Shown in pieces: positions 55,605 through 64,000 of a stretch of DNA of 64,000 nucleotides. The stretch's first letter is position 1. Each line of letters starts with the position of its first letter. The translations under genes and the position numbers were made by a program. The DNA is from JAWKUK01 sp041398605 (GTDB lineage: Bacteria; Planctomycetota; UBA1135; GCA-002686595): assembly GCA_041398605.1 (NCBI GenBank), contig JAWKUK010000014.1:124001-188000 (forward strand). Reading direction: 5' to 3'. Under the pieces are notes generated by a model. The model saw only the letters and a list, made by a program, of their open reading frames with translations, ran no database searches and was not told where the DNA came from.

Positions 55605-56786
55605 TCAGGCGCGGCGGAAGGCGCGCGCGAGGGTCAGGTCTTGCCCCTGGTAGCTCGCGCCGCTGCGACCTTGACCGTAGATCCGTTCGGGTCGACCCGA
55701 GGCGCGGAAGAACTTGAGCCGGAAGAAGACCTGGCCGTCCTCGACGAGGAAAGGCACGTCGTGCGCGCGCACCTCGAGCACCGCGGGCGTGCCGCAGCCC
55801 AGCGGCTGGCCGGCGGCGTCCTCGTCCCAGCCGAAGCCGTTGTCGAAGAACCCCGCGTAGTTGTTGCGCAGCTCGCCGATGCCGATGTCCACAGGCAGCA
55901 TCTCGGCCGCATGGGTGGGGGGCACACGCAGGCGGTGGCGGCTCGCGAAGATGTAGAAGCTGCCGGGCGCCAGGATGCAGCGGCCATCGGGGGCGTGCAC
56001 GGGCTCCCAGAAGGCGGCGGGGTCGTGGGCGCCCTCGCGGCTGAACTCCAGGACATCGGTGTGCTGCGACGCGCGCCAGCCAGCGGGGGCGCGCCCTTTG
56101 AGGCCGAGGTCCAAGAGCAGCCCGCCGTCGTGGTCGAAGCGCAGCTCGTGCGGCGCCAACGGGCGCGCGCCGTCGAACACGAGGGGCGCCTCGAGGCACA
56201 GCGCGCGCAGCTCGTCCGTCGTGAGGCCCGCGTCGTCGCGGGTGAGGCGTAGCTGGGCCAACCGGTCGCCGCGGCGCAGGCGCACCGGGAACGACAGGGG
56301 CGCGATCTCGAGCCAGAGCGCGCCTCGATAGCCAGGCGGGGCGTCGTCGAAGCGCGGGTGGCCGGGGCAGAGGACACGCGTAAAGAGGTCGCAGCGGCCC
56401 GTGGACGAGCGCGGGTTGAAGCGGCCCGCGAGGTCGCTCGGCAGCGCGAGCTGTTCCTCGAGCTTCACGAGGTAGACGAGGCCGCGCTCGAGCACGCCGC
56501 CGTCGCCCTCGAGCGAGACGGCGCTCGTCGCGAGGGTGGCGAGGCGCTCTTCGATCGGCGCGCCGCTCGGCAGAAACCCGGCGCGGACGCGGTAGGCCGT
56601 CGGCCCGAGGCGCAGGTCGAGGCTCGCGGGCTGGAACTGGTGGCGCTCGATCGGCGCCGCGCCGGGGCCGACGCCGAGCGCGGTGCCGACCAGGGCTTCG
56701 AGCTCCCGGTCGATCAAGATCGAGCCCTTGGCGGGCCTCGGCGCAGCGCCGTCCCGTGCCCGATCCGCCGTACGCGTGTCCGTCAT
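55605..56786 (-). CDS. dcd: 2'-deoxycytidine 5'-triphosphate deaminase, two-domain form
   Basis: 393 residues, twice the usual ~190 of Dcd. Both halves have the dCTP deaminase/dUTPase fold: the first with ASLDLRLGPTAYRVRAG and GRFNPRSSTGRCDLF, the second with APGSFYIFASRHRLRVPPTH and ELRNNYAGFFDNGFGWDE. The fused form is known mainly from alphaproteobacteria and some planctomycetes. It deaminates dCTP to dUTP for thymidylate synthesis. ATG 56786 is used; the frame is open to 56933 but those codons lie in the sucC leader region. It is divergent from sucC (about 160 bp between starts). Confidence 0.9.
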   Translation of the reverse strand: MTDTRTADRARDGAAPRPAKGSILIDRELEALVGTALGVGPGAAPIERHQFQPASLDLRLGPTAYRVRAGFLPSGAPIEERLATLATSAVSLEGDGGVLERGLVYLVKLEEQLALPSDLAGRFNPRSSTGRCDLFTRVLCPGHPRFDDAPPGYRGALWLEIAPLSFPVRLRRGDRLAQLRLTRDDAGLTTDELRALCLEAPLVFDGARPLAPHELRFDHDGGLLLDLGLKGRAPAGWRASQHTDVLEFSREGAHDPAAFWEPVHAPDGRCILAPGSFYIFASRHRLRVPPTHAAEMLPVDIGIGELRNNYAGFFDNGFGWDEDAAGQPLGCGTPAVLEVRAHDVPFLVEDGQVFFRLKFFRASGRPERIYGQGRSGASYQGQDLTLARAFRRA

Positions 56787-56947
56787 CGCGGGAAGGGTAG
56801 CGGATGGCGGGCGCCGGAGTGGAGCCCTGGGGTCCCCGCGGTTAACCTCTTTGCCTTCCTTTGCCCCCCAGGGGCCACGAGCGGGGCCCCGAGCGGGGAC
56901 CCGGGCTGGCCCCCGCCGGAGCGGCGCACGCACCCCGAGAGAACGCG

Positions 56948-58114
<1,167 letters not shown>

Positions 58115-58117
58115 GCC

Positions 58118-59011
58118 ATGAGCATCTTCGTCGACAAGAACACCAAGGTCATCTGCCAGGGTTTTACCGGCAAGACGGGCACGTTCCACAGCCAGCAGGC
58201 GATCGAGTACGGCACCCGCATGGTCGGGGGCGTCAACCCGTCGAAGGCCGGCCAGCGGCACCTCGACCTGCCCGTGTTTGGCAGCGTGCGTGAGGCGCGC
58301 GAGGCCACGGGCGCCAACGCGACGGTCCTCTACGTCCCGCCGCCGTTCGCCGCCGAGGCGATGATCGAGGCGATCGAGGCTGGCATCGAGCTGCTCGTCA
58401 CGATCACCGAGGGCGTCCCGGTGCTCGACATGGTGCGCGTCAAGGAGGCCCTCAAAGGCTCCGGCTCGCGCCTGATCGGCCCGAACTGCCCCGGCGTCAT
58501 CACGCCCGACCAGTGCAAGATCGGCATCATGCCGGGCTACATTCACAAGCCGGGCCGCGTCGGCGTGGTGTCGCGCTCGGGCACGCTCACGTACGAGGCC
58601 GTGTTCCAGCTGACGAGCCGCGGCATCGGCCAGTCGACCTGCGTCGGCATCGGCGGTGACCCGGTCAACGGCACGAACTTCATCGACGTGCTGTCGGCCT
58701 TCAACGACGACCCCGACACCGACGCGATCATCATGATCGGCGAGATCGGCGGCACCGCGGAGGAAGAGGCCGCGGAGTTCATCGCGGCCAACGTGAAGAA
58801 GCCGATGGTCGGCTTCATCGCGGGTCAGACCGCGCCCCCCGGGCGCCGCATGGGCCACGCGGGCGCGATCATCTCGGGCGGCAAGGGCACGGCGAAGGAG
58901 AAGGTCGCGGCGCTCGAGCGCGCCGGCGTCCTGATGAGCCCGAGCCCGGCGCGCCTCGGCGAGATGATGGAGCAGCGGCTCAAGGAGACGGGCCTCCTGA
59001 CGGCGCGCTGA
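58118..59011 (+). CDS. sucD: Succinyl-CoA synthetase alpha subunit
   Basis: 297 residues. Rossmann CoA-binding part (VICQGFTGKTGTFHSQQAI, GGVNPSKAG), VPPPFAAEAMIEAIEAG, GPNCPGVITPDQCKIGIMPG and the active-site His in RRMGHAGAIISGGKGTAKEK near residue 246, which is phosphorylated in the reaction. It forms the heterodimer or tetramer with SucC, and the 3-bp spacing ensures equal amounts. Together with mdh and fumC it covers three TCA steps in this window. Confidence 0.97.
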   Translation: MSIFVDKNTKVICQGFTGKTGTFHSQQAIEYGTRMVGGVNPSKAGQRHLDLPVFGSVREAREATGANATVLYVPPPFAAEAMIEAIEAGIELLVTITEGVPVLDMVRVKEALKGSGSRLIGPNCPGVITPDQCKIGIMPGYIHKPGRVGVVSRSGTLTYEAVFQLTSRGIGQSTCVGIGGDPVNGTNFIDVLSAFNDDPDTDAIIMIGEIGGTAEEEAAEFIAANVKKPMVGFIAGQTAPPGRRMGHAGAIISGGKGTAKEKVAALERAGVLMSPSPARLGEMMEQRLKETGLLTAR

Positions 59012-59128
59012 GCGCCCCGGCGATCGAGCCCCAGCGCTCCATCGCAGCCAGTCAAGCGGGCGCGCGCCTGAGCGTGTGGAATGGTCGCTTACCCGCGTCG
59101 ACCCTCTCGCCCCCAAGCGCCGCCAACC

Positions 59129-60295
59129 ATGCCCGTACGCCCCGAACTCGTCGCCGATCAAGCCGAGCTGACCGCTTGGCGCCGTGACTTCCACCGCCAC
59201 CCCGAGCTCGGCTACCAGGAGGTGCGCACGTCGAACCTCGTCGCGGAGCGCCTCGCCGCGTGGGGGATCAAGGTGCACCGCGGGATCGGCAAGACAGGCG
59301 TCGTCGGCGTCCTGCACGGCAGGCGCGACGGCGCGCGCGCGATCGCGCTGCGCGCCGACATGGACGCGCTGCCGATGACCGAGGAGAACACCTTCGAGCA
59401 CGCGTCTGCGACCCCGGGCGTGTTCCATGGCTGCGGCCACGACGGCCACACGACGATGTTGCTCGGCGCAGCGCAGCACCTGGCGCGCACACGCGACTTC
59501 GCTGGCACGGTGTACTTCGTCTTCCAGCCCGCTGAAGAGGGCCTCGCAGGCGGCAAGGCGATGGTCGACGACGGCCTCTTCGAGCGCTTCCCTTGCGACG
59601 AGGTCTACGGGATGCACAACTGGCCCCAGGAGCCGCTGGGCGTCGTCGTCGCGCGCTCCGGCCCGATGATGGCCGCGAGCGACCTCTTCGACATCGAGGT
59701 CGAAGGCGTCGGTGGCCATGCCGCGATGCCGCAGGTCACGGTCGACCCGATCGTCATCGCGGCGCACATCGTGACGGCGTTGCAGTCTCTCGTCGCGCGC
59801 AGCGTCGACCCGGTCGATTCGGCGGTGGTCTCGGTGACGAGCATCGAGGCCGGCAGCACCTACAACGTCATCCCGCGCGTCGCGCAGCTGCGGGGCACGG
59901 CGCGAACGTTCAAGCCGGCGACGCGCGACCTCGTCGAGGCTGGGATCGCGCGGATCGCGACCCATGTCGCCGCGGCCTTCGGCGCGGTCGCGCGCGTCGA
60001 CTACCGCCGGAACTACCCGGCGACGATCAACAGCGAGCGCGAGACGCTCTACGCGCAGGCCTCCGCGGCGCGCGTCGTGGGGGCGGAGAACGTCGTCAGC
60101 GATCGGGACCCGTGCATGGGGGGCGAGGACTTCGCCTTCATGCTCGAAGAGCGCCCGGGCAGCTACGTCTGGCTGGGCCAGGGCGGCGGGCCGAGCGCCT
60201 GCAACGTCCACCACCCGCGTTATGACTTCAACGATGCGCTCTTGCCGATCGGCGCCAGCTACTGGGTCGAGCTCGTCGAGTCGCGGCTCGTGTAG
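59129..60295 (+). CDS. M20-family amidohydrolase (hippurate hydrolase-like)
   Basis: 388 residues from ATG 59129. Metal-binding and catalytic segments of the M20D branch: the RRDFHRHPELGYQEVRTS start, ALRADMDALPMTEENTFEHA, GCGHDGHTTMLLGAA (metal ligands), FQPAEEGLAGGKAMVDDGLF (Glu-Glu pair), HNWPQEPLG and GGEDFAFMLEERPGSYVWLG. Such enzymes remove acyl or amino-acid groups from amide conjugates (N-acetyl amino acids, hippurate); the true substrate is unknown. The frame is open 16 codons further up to ATG 59081, but the MPVRPELVADQ start suits the family. It lies 117 bp after sucD. Confidence 0.93.
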   Translation: MPVRPELVADQAELTAWRRDFHRHPELGYQEVRTSNLVAERLAAWGIKVHRGIGKTGVVGVLHGRRDGARAIALRADMDALPMTEENTFEHASATPGVFHGCGHDGHTTMLLGAAQHLARTRDFAGTVYFVFQPAEEGLAGGKAMVDDGLFERFPCDEVYGMHNWPQEPLGVVVARSGPMMAASDLFDIEVEGVGGHAAMPQVTVDPIVIAAHIVTALQSLVARSVDPVDSAVVSVTSIEAGSTYNVIPRVAQLRGTARTFKPATRDLVEAGIARIATHVAAAFGAVARVDYRRNYPATINSERETLYAQASAARVVGAENVVSDRDPCMGGEDFAFMLEERPGSYVWLGQGGGPSACNVHHPRYDFNDALLPIGASYWVELVESRLV

Positions 60296-60363
60296 GGGGC
60301 GCTGCAGCGGAGTCGGGGCACTTGTCAGCGCGCTCCGCGCCCACGCGCGGTATCCTCTTCCGC

Positions 60364-60735
60364 GTGGAATCAGAGGTCACGCGTCCAGGATCGGAAGCCG
60401 CAGCGTCCCCCGAAGTTGCGCCCCCCGAAGTCGTGCGCCCCGAAGTTGTGCGCGCGGATATCGACCGCGATCGCGGCGCCCTCTTTGGCGCCGGGGTCGG
60501 CTTGACGATGTTGTTCCTCCTGCAGGCGATGATCGCGGGCGCCTACCAGTTGGCGACCCGCGGCCAGGGCGAGCTCCTGGGCCCGGTCAAGTTCGCCGGC
60601 TTCACCCAGTTGATGTACGTCGCCCCGACGGTGCTGCTCTTCGTGAACCGCAAGTGCCCGAAGATGGCGACGGGCGCCGCCCTCGTCGCGGCGGCGGTGT
60701 TCGTTGCGAACATCATCTACATCATCGCGCGCTGA
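60364..60735 (+). CDS. Small membrane protein, unknown
   Basis: 123 residues from GTG 60364 (TTG 60322 is a longer alternative). A charged N-terminus with the repeated PEVAPPEVVRPEVVR is followed by three hydrophobic segments: LFGAGVGLTMLFLLQAMIAG, FTQLMYVAPTVLLFV and GAALVAAAVFVANIIYIIA. It has no family I recognise. The 15-bp-like repeats CCCGAAGTTGTGCGC in its 5' end explain the PEV repeats. It is followed by the minus-strand glycosylase gene 17 bp on. Confidence 0.6.
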   Translation: MESEVTRPGSEAAASPEVAPPEVVRPEVVRADIDRDRGALFGAGVGLTMLFLLQAMIAGAYQLATRGQGELLGPVKFAGFTQLMYVAPTVLLFVNRKCPKMATGAALVAAAVFVANIIYIIAR

Positions 60736-60752
60736 CGTCAGGGTCGCTGACA

Positions 60753-61592
60753 TCAGGGTCTGGGACCCGCCGCGCCCGTCGCTGGTCGCGCGTGTGTTGG
60801 CGCAGCATGCGGGTCGGCCGGCGTGACGTCGCCGCAGAGCTCGACGCCGAGGGCCGCGAGCTGGCGCTCGGCTTGAGGAGCCCAGCCGCGATTTGCGACG
60901 GGGCTCGCAGGGGAGGGATGCAGCACCGCTCCGATGCGCGGCGCGCTCGGCGTCGCAGCGAGGGCCGCGCGCGCGCGGTCCTCCGCGAACTTGCCGACGC
61001 CGATGACGAGGCCGGGCTTCAGCCAGGCCACCATGCGCCGCAGCGACTCGTCACACACCGCGTACAGCGCGTCGCGCTCGGCCGCAGGCAGCTTGTCCGG
61101 CGTGCGGTTCTTGCCCGACTCTTCCATGAAGACGAGCGGGCAGTAGTTCCACACGAAGAGGCGCTTGAAGAAGGCCTCGGGCGTGCCGCAGCGCTCGCGC
61201 GCGAGGCCCCAGAGGCGCTGGCCGCTGACCTCGCTGCGGGCGCACGCAAAGCCCTCGATCGGGCGCTTCGGGTGCTCGTTGGCTGGGCGCTCGACCGGGG
61301 CTTCGAGGCCGAGCCAGTCGCGCACGACGCTGACCTCGCCGAACGGCACGCCCGTCTGGGCCATGCCGTAGGGGCCCGGGTTCATGCCGAGCAAGAGCGC
61401 AGGCACGCCTTCGCGGGCGAAGCGCTCGAGGTAGCGCTCGAGCGGGCGCTTGGCGTAGACCAGCGGGTTGTAGACGTGCGTCGTCGGCGGGGCGAACACG
61501 AGCGCGTCGACCGCGCGCGCGAGGTCTTGGACGATGCGCTTGGGGTTCGGTGCAGCGCGGGGGGCCATCGCGCTCAGTGTAGCGCCGACCAT
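60753..61592 (-). CDS. SMUG1-type single-strand-selective uracil-DNA glycosylase
   Basis: 279 residues. The SMUG1 core is very clear: LLLGMNPGPYGMAQTGVPFG, VRDWLG, EHPKRPIEGF, RSEVSGQRLWGLA, VWNYCPLVFMEESGKN and the final HPSPASPVANRGW. The catalytic Asn of GMNPGP and the His of HPSPASP are present. It removes uracil and hydroxymethyluracil in base excision repair, complementing UvrBC in this window. SMUG1 is best known from animals but occurs in planctomycetes and some other bacteria. Start ATG 61592 or ATG 61568. The C-terminal ~30 residues are a Pro/Ala tail. Confidence 0.92.
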   Translation of the reverse strand: MVGATLSAMAPRAAPNPKRIVQDLARAVDALVFAPPTTHVYNPLVYAKRPLERYLERFAREGVPALLLGMNPGPYGMAQTGVPFGEVSVVRDWLGLEAPVERPANEHPKRPIEGFACARSEVSGQRLWGLARERCGTPEAFFKRLFVWNYCPLVFMEESGKNRTPDKLPAAERDALYAVCDESLRRMVAWLKPGLVIGVGKFAEDRARAALAATPSAPRIGAVLHPSPASPVANRGWAPQAERQLAALGVELCGDVTPADPHAAPTHARPATGAAGPRP

Positions 61593-61672
61593 CGGCGTAG
61601 GCCCGGGGGGGACGTCAGGCGCGGCGACCGCAGGGGCGCCCGTTCCGCGGCAGTTCGGTTATCTTCGGGCCC

Positions 61673-61831
61673 GTGGCGATCCTTCAGCGCATCTGGCTCG
61701 CGCTCCGGCGCATGTTCGCGAAGTCCGGCGGCAACTACTTGTGCGACACGTGCAAGTACGACTACGGCGCCGCGTGTTCACGTCCCGAGCGCCCGAACGC
61801 GCGCACGTGCCCGGACTACAAGCGGCGCTGA
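61673..61831 (+). CDS. Small cysteine-containing protein, unknown
   Basis: 52 residues from GTG 61673. After a basic amphipathic start (AILQRIWLALRRMFAKSG) it has four Cys in a CDTCKYDYGAACSRPERPN-type arrangement, followed by ARTCPDYKRR: C-x2-C, then single Cys before RPERPNA and PDY. The pattern looks like a small metal-binding or disulfide module. No obvious ribosome site. It was found by eye; the codon pattern is normal. It lies between the divergent glycosylase and the convergent tgt gene. Confidence 0.6.
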   Translation: MAILQRIWLALRRMFAKSGGNYLCDTCKYDYGAACSRPERPNARTCPDYKRR

Positions 61832-61852
61832 GGCGTGGCACAGCGCCGGCGC

Positions 61853-63220
61853 TCACGCGCCCCCGCGGTCGAGCTCGCGTGCGAGGTCCGGCGTCAGCTT
61901 GCGCTCGAAGATCGGCAGCACGTCGCGGCGCAGCGCCTCGAGCGTGCCCGCGCGGATGGCCTCGCGCACGCGGTGCATGAGGTGGTGAAAGAACGCGAGG
62001 TTCTGCAGCGTCAGCAGCATCCCTGCGAGCATCTCGTCCGACACCGCGTAGTGGCGCAGCACGCCGAGCGGGAAGCGCGAGACGTGGGGGACGTGCAGCC
62101 CAGGGTCGAGCGGGCCGTCGTAGTCCTTCCAGCCCCCGTTGCGCACGTTGACCTTGCCGCGCGTCGTCCACACTTGGTGGTTGCGCCCGTGGCGCGTGGG
62201 CGTCACGCAATCGAAGAGGTCGACGCCGCGCGCGACCGCGTCCAGGAAGTCGCGCGGCGTGCCGACGCCCATGAGGTAGCGCGGGCGGTCCTCGGGCAGG
62301 CGGGGCGCGGCGGCCTCGACCGCGATGAGCATCTGCTCGCGGTCCTCGCCGACGCTGACGCCGCCGATCGCGTTGCCGACGAAGCCGTGCGCGGCGACCT
62401 CATCGACGCTCTTCTGGCGCAGCTCCGGGAACGCGCCGCCTTGCACGATCCCGAAGAGCGCCTGGCCCGTCGCGAGGCCGCCGTCGGCGTCGTAGCGCGC
62501 GCGGCAGCGGCCGAGCCAGCGGTGCGTGCGCGCCGTCGCCTCCTCGACCAAGCGCCGATCCGTCGGGTCGGCCGGGCAATGGTCGAACGCCATGAAGACG
62601 TCGGCGCCGAGCGCGCGTTGGATCTCCACCGCGCGCTCGGGCGAGATGTGGATGCGCGCGCCGTCGATGATCGACTTGAACGTGACCCCGTCCTCGTTCA
62701 ACGTCGAGATGTCCGCCATGCTGAACACCTGGTAGCCGCCCGAGTCCGTGAGGATCGGGCCGTCCCACGCCATGAAGCGGTGCAGCCCGCCGAGCTCGCG
62801 GACGAGCGCCTCCCCGGGCCGCAGGTGGAGGTGCAGCGTGTTGGCGAGGATCATCGTCGAGCCGACGTCCGCGAGGTCGCGCGGCAGCACGCCCTTGACC
62901 GTGCCGCGGGTGCCGACGGGCATGAACGCGGGCGTCTGGACGTCGCCGTGCGGCGTCGTGAAGACGCCGACGCGCGCGGGGCCTGAGGGCGCGCGCGCGA
63001 GCAATTCAAAGCCGAACGGGCCGTGCGGCGTCTCGAAGCGTGAGCGCGGCAAGTCGGTCACGTTGGGCGCGCTCGCGACGGGCGCGCTCGAGTTGGGCGC
63101 GCTCGAGTTGGGCGCGCTCGAGTTGGGCGCGCTCGAGTTGGGCGCGCTCGAGTTGGGCGCGCTCGTGGCGGGCGCGCACGGCTCCGGCTGGCGAGGCGGC
63201 TCTCGGCGTGGGTCGCTCAC
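61853..63220 (-). CDS. tgt: tRNA-guanine transglycosylase, lacking the zinc ligands
   Basis: Swaps guanine-34 for preQ1 in tRNAs for Asp, Asn, His and Tyr during queuosine synthesis. 455 residues from GTG 63220. The catalytic barrel is complete: FMPVGTRGTVKGV, NTLHLHLRPG, the Asp in ILTDSGGYQVFS, HISPERAVEIQ, FGIVQGG, IGGVSVGE and the nucleophile Asp region GVDLFDCVTPTRHGRN. Where other bacterial Tgt have C-x-C-x2-C and a later His for zinc, this protein reads LDPGLHVPHVSRFPLG and TLQNL: none of the four ligands is left. The N-terminus carries an extra ~75 residues, including repeated SAPNS. The start overlaps the stop of the SpoIID-domain gene (GTGA). Confidence 0.93.
   Translation of the reverse strand: MSDPRREPPRQPEPCAPATSAPNSSAPNSSAPNSSAPNSSAPNSSAPVASAPNVTDLPRSRFETPHGPFGFELLARAPSGPARVGVFTTPHGDVQTPAFMPVGTRGTVKGVLPRDLADVGSTMILANTLHLHLRPGEALVRELGGLHRFMAWDGPILTDSGGYQVFSMADISTLNEDGVTFKSIIDGARIHISPERAVEIQRALGADVFMAFDHCPADPTDRRLVEEATARTHRWLGRCRARYDADGGLATGQALFGIVQGGAFPELRQKSVDEVAAHGFVGNAIGGVSVGEDREQMLIAVEAAAPRLPEDRPRYLMGVGTPRDFLDAVARGVDLFDCVTPTRHGRNHQVWTTRGKVNVRNGGWKDYDGPLDPGLHVPHVSRFPLGVLRHYAVSDEMLAGMLLTLQNLAFFHHLMHRVREAIRAGTLEALRRDVLPIFERKLTPDLARELDRGGA
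63080..63154. repeat. Five perfect 15-bp tandem repeats in the 5' part of tgt
   Basis: GGGCGCGCTCGAGTT (plus strand) five times, flanked by degenerate copies on both sides. On the coding strand each unit reads Asn-Ser-Ser-Ala-Pro (in register SAPNS). The length is a multiple of three, so copy-number change would not break the frame. Confidence 0.92.
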
Positions 63221-64000
63221 CGGCGTGCTGCCGCGTGGATGGCGCGGCCCTCGGAGGCGCGCTCGATGCGAGCGCCTGGGTAGTACAACGCGAGGATCTG
63301 CTCGGCGCTCCACCCGTCGCGCGCGAGGTCGCGCGCGCCCTCTTGGCACAGCCCGACCCCGTGCCCGCGCCCGAGGCCTTCGAGCACGAGCCCCGAGCGG
63401 ATCGGCTGGCCAAACGCGGGCACCGCGCGCACGAGCCGCGCGCCTTTGACCACGCCGTAGCCAAGCGCGCGGCGCAGGTCGTCATACGGGATGACAGTGA
63501 GCCCCTTCGGGCCGCGCACTTGCGCGTCGAGCCAGCGGCCGCTCGCGTCGAGGCGCTTCGGCGCGACGGCGAGGATCGCGCCGCCCAGGCCGAGCGCCTT
63601 GCCCGCCCGCGCGAGGGCCTCGTGCGGCACCGTCACGCGCCAGCCGAGCGGGCGCTTGGCATCGGGCTGGCCCGCGGCGGCCTCGCGCTGCGCGCGCTCC
63701 TGGCAAGGCGGGCAAGGCGCGCCCGTCGGTCCGGGGTCGAAGCCGGGCTCGGTGAAGATGTCCGCGAAGCTCGCGGTGTGGCCGCCGCACGAAGCGTGGA
63801 AGCGCGCTTCCTCGAGCTGGTCGCCGCGCATGAGCACCATCCCGTGCGTGGCGCGCACGGCGGCGTCGAGGCGCTCTGCGATGGCGCGGGTCGAAGCGTT
63901 GTTCGCTTGGTAGAGCCCGCGATAGGCCTGGTCCTGCACGCCGTCGACGAGCTCCACCAACGCGCGCTCACGAGCGCGGTGGCTCAACTGGCCGAGCGCA
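63217..64000 (-). CDS. SpoIID/LytB-domain protein, 3' part (partial)
   Basis: The gene runs off the right edge; 260 C-terminal codons are visible and its start is outside. The pattern is that of SpoIID/LytB peptidoglycan-lytic or amidase-enhancer domains: DGVQDQAYRGLYQANNASTR, AVRATHGMVLMRGDQL, FHASCGGHTASFADIF (the Ser-Cys-Gly-Gly-His-Thr core), ...and LEGLGRGHGVGLCQEGARD near the end (the HGxGxxQxGA motif). A PCPPCQERAQ segment adds two Cys. Such proteins cut denuded glycan strands in sporulating firmicutes, and occur widely in other phyla with unknown roles. Its stop overlaps the tgt start, so the two are co-translated. Confidence 0.92.
   Translation of the reverse strand, partial: ALGQLSHRARERALVELVDGVQDQAYRGLYQANNASTRAIAERLDAAVRATHGMVLMRGDQLEEARFHASCGGHTASFADIFTEPGFDPGPTGAPCPPCQERAQREAAAGQPDAKRPLGWRVTVPHEALARAGKALGLGGAILAVAPKRLDASGRWLDAQVRGPKGLTVIPYDDLRRALGYGVVKGARLVRAVPAFGQPIRSGLVLEGLGRGHGVGLCQEGARDLARDGWSAEQILALYYPGARIERASEGRAIHAAARR

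Noticed and set aside
63080..63154. Possible CRISPR array from regularly spaced repeats in tgt
   Set aside because: The 15-bp units are directly adjacent without spacers and translate in frame as SAPNS repeats; no cas gene is near.

Overview
The window is GC-rich, roughly 70% or more outside one central block, and densely packed with genes on both strands. The best-fitting source is a Gram-negative-type bacterium of the Planctomycetota. The evidence is a Kdo transferase (lipid A assembly), lipoproteins and signal peptidase II; an ECF sigma factor overlapping a Ser/Thr kinase gene; a pseudopilin with an H-x(n)-[DN]G-like tail typical of planctomycete DUF1559 proteins; secreted proteins with a 'CPCG...GC.N..G.GA.L' C-terminal domain; and a DUF1080-like lectin fold. 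The phylum is an inference, not a read-out.

Left flank (1-17,875): uvrB (3' end) and uvrC; a secreted PQQ-type propeller; a secreted protein of unknown function; xerD; lspA; pyrD; a response regulator; secA; waaA (kdtA); metK; a pseudopilin; and a UbiA-type prenyltransferase. This is mostly housekeeping: DNA repair, chromosome resolution, protein export, pyrimidine, SAM and envelope synthesis.

Central accessory island (about 17,876-29,790): it follows directly on the prenyltransferase gene and ends with a second, shortened copy of that gene's 3' end. Inside are a decayed xylose isomerase (xylA); a small secreted-protein gene cut by an ISL3-family element (24-bp inverted repeats, 8-bp target duplication), itself carrying an IS256-family element; and four tandem ~1.9-kb units, each encoding a secreted seven-bladed FG-GAP-like propeller. 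The four units show all four combinations of two sequence blocks. Unit 3 and the ends of units 1 and 2 are full of small indels.

Right flank (29,810-64,000): a five-gene minus-strand operon (iron-type ABC transporter, pentaheme cytochrome c, HEAT-like lipoprotein); an aminotransferase and threonine aldolase; an OmpR-type regulator; a tight four-gene operon joining a coiled-coil protein, a membrane protein with a Roadblock-like region and an OmpA-like end, a Ras-like small GTPase and a histidine kinase; mdh and fumC; the sigma factor and kinase/WD-repeat gene (frameshifted); a bL34-like small protein; a YgiQ radical SAM protein; a methyltransferase; a two-domain dCTP deaminase; sucCD; an M20 amidohydrolase; a SMUG1-type DNA glycosylase; tgt (zinc ligands absent); and the 3' part of a SpoIID-domain gene.

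The strongest candidates for something undescribed are the Ras-like GTPase/Roadblock-like/histidine-kinase operon at 40,272-45,127 and the mosaic propeller array at 22,099-29,596. Many of the frameshifts fall in homopolymers or multi-copy sequence, so residual assembly error must be excluded before calling decay.
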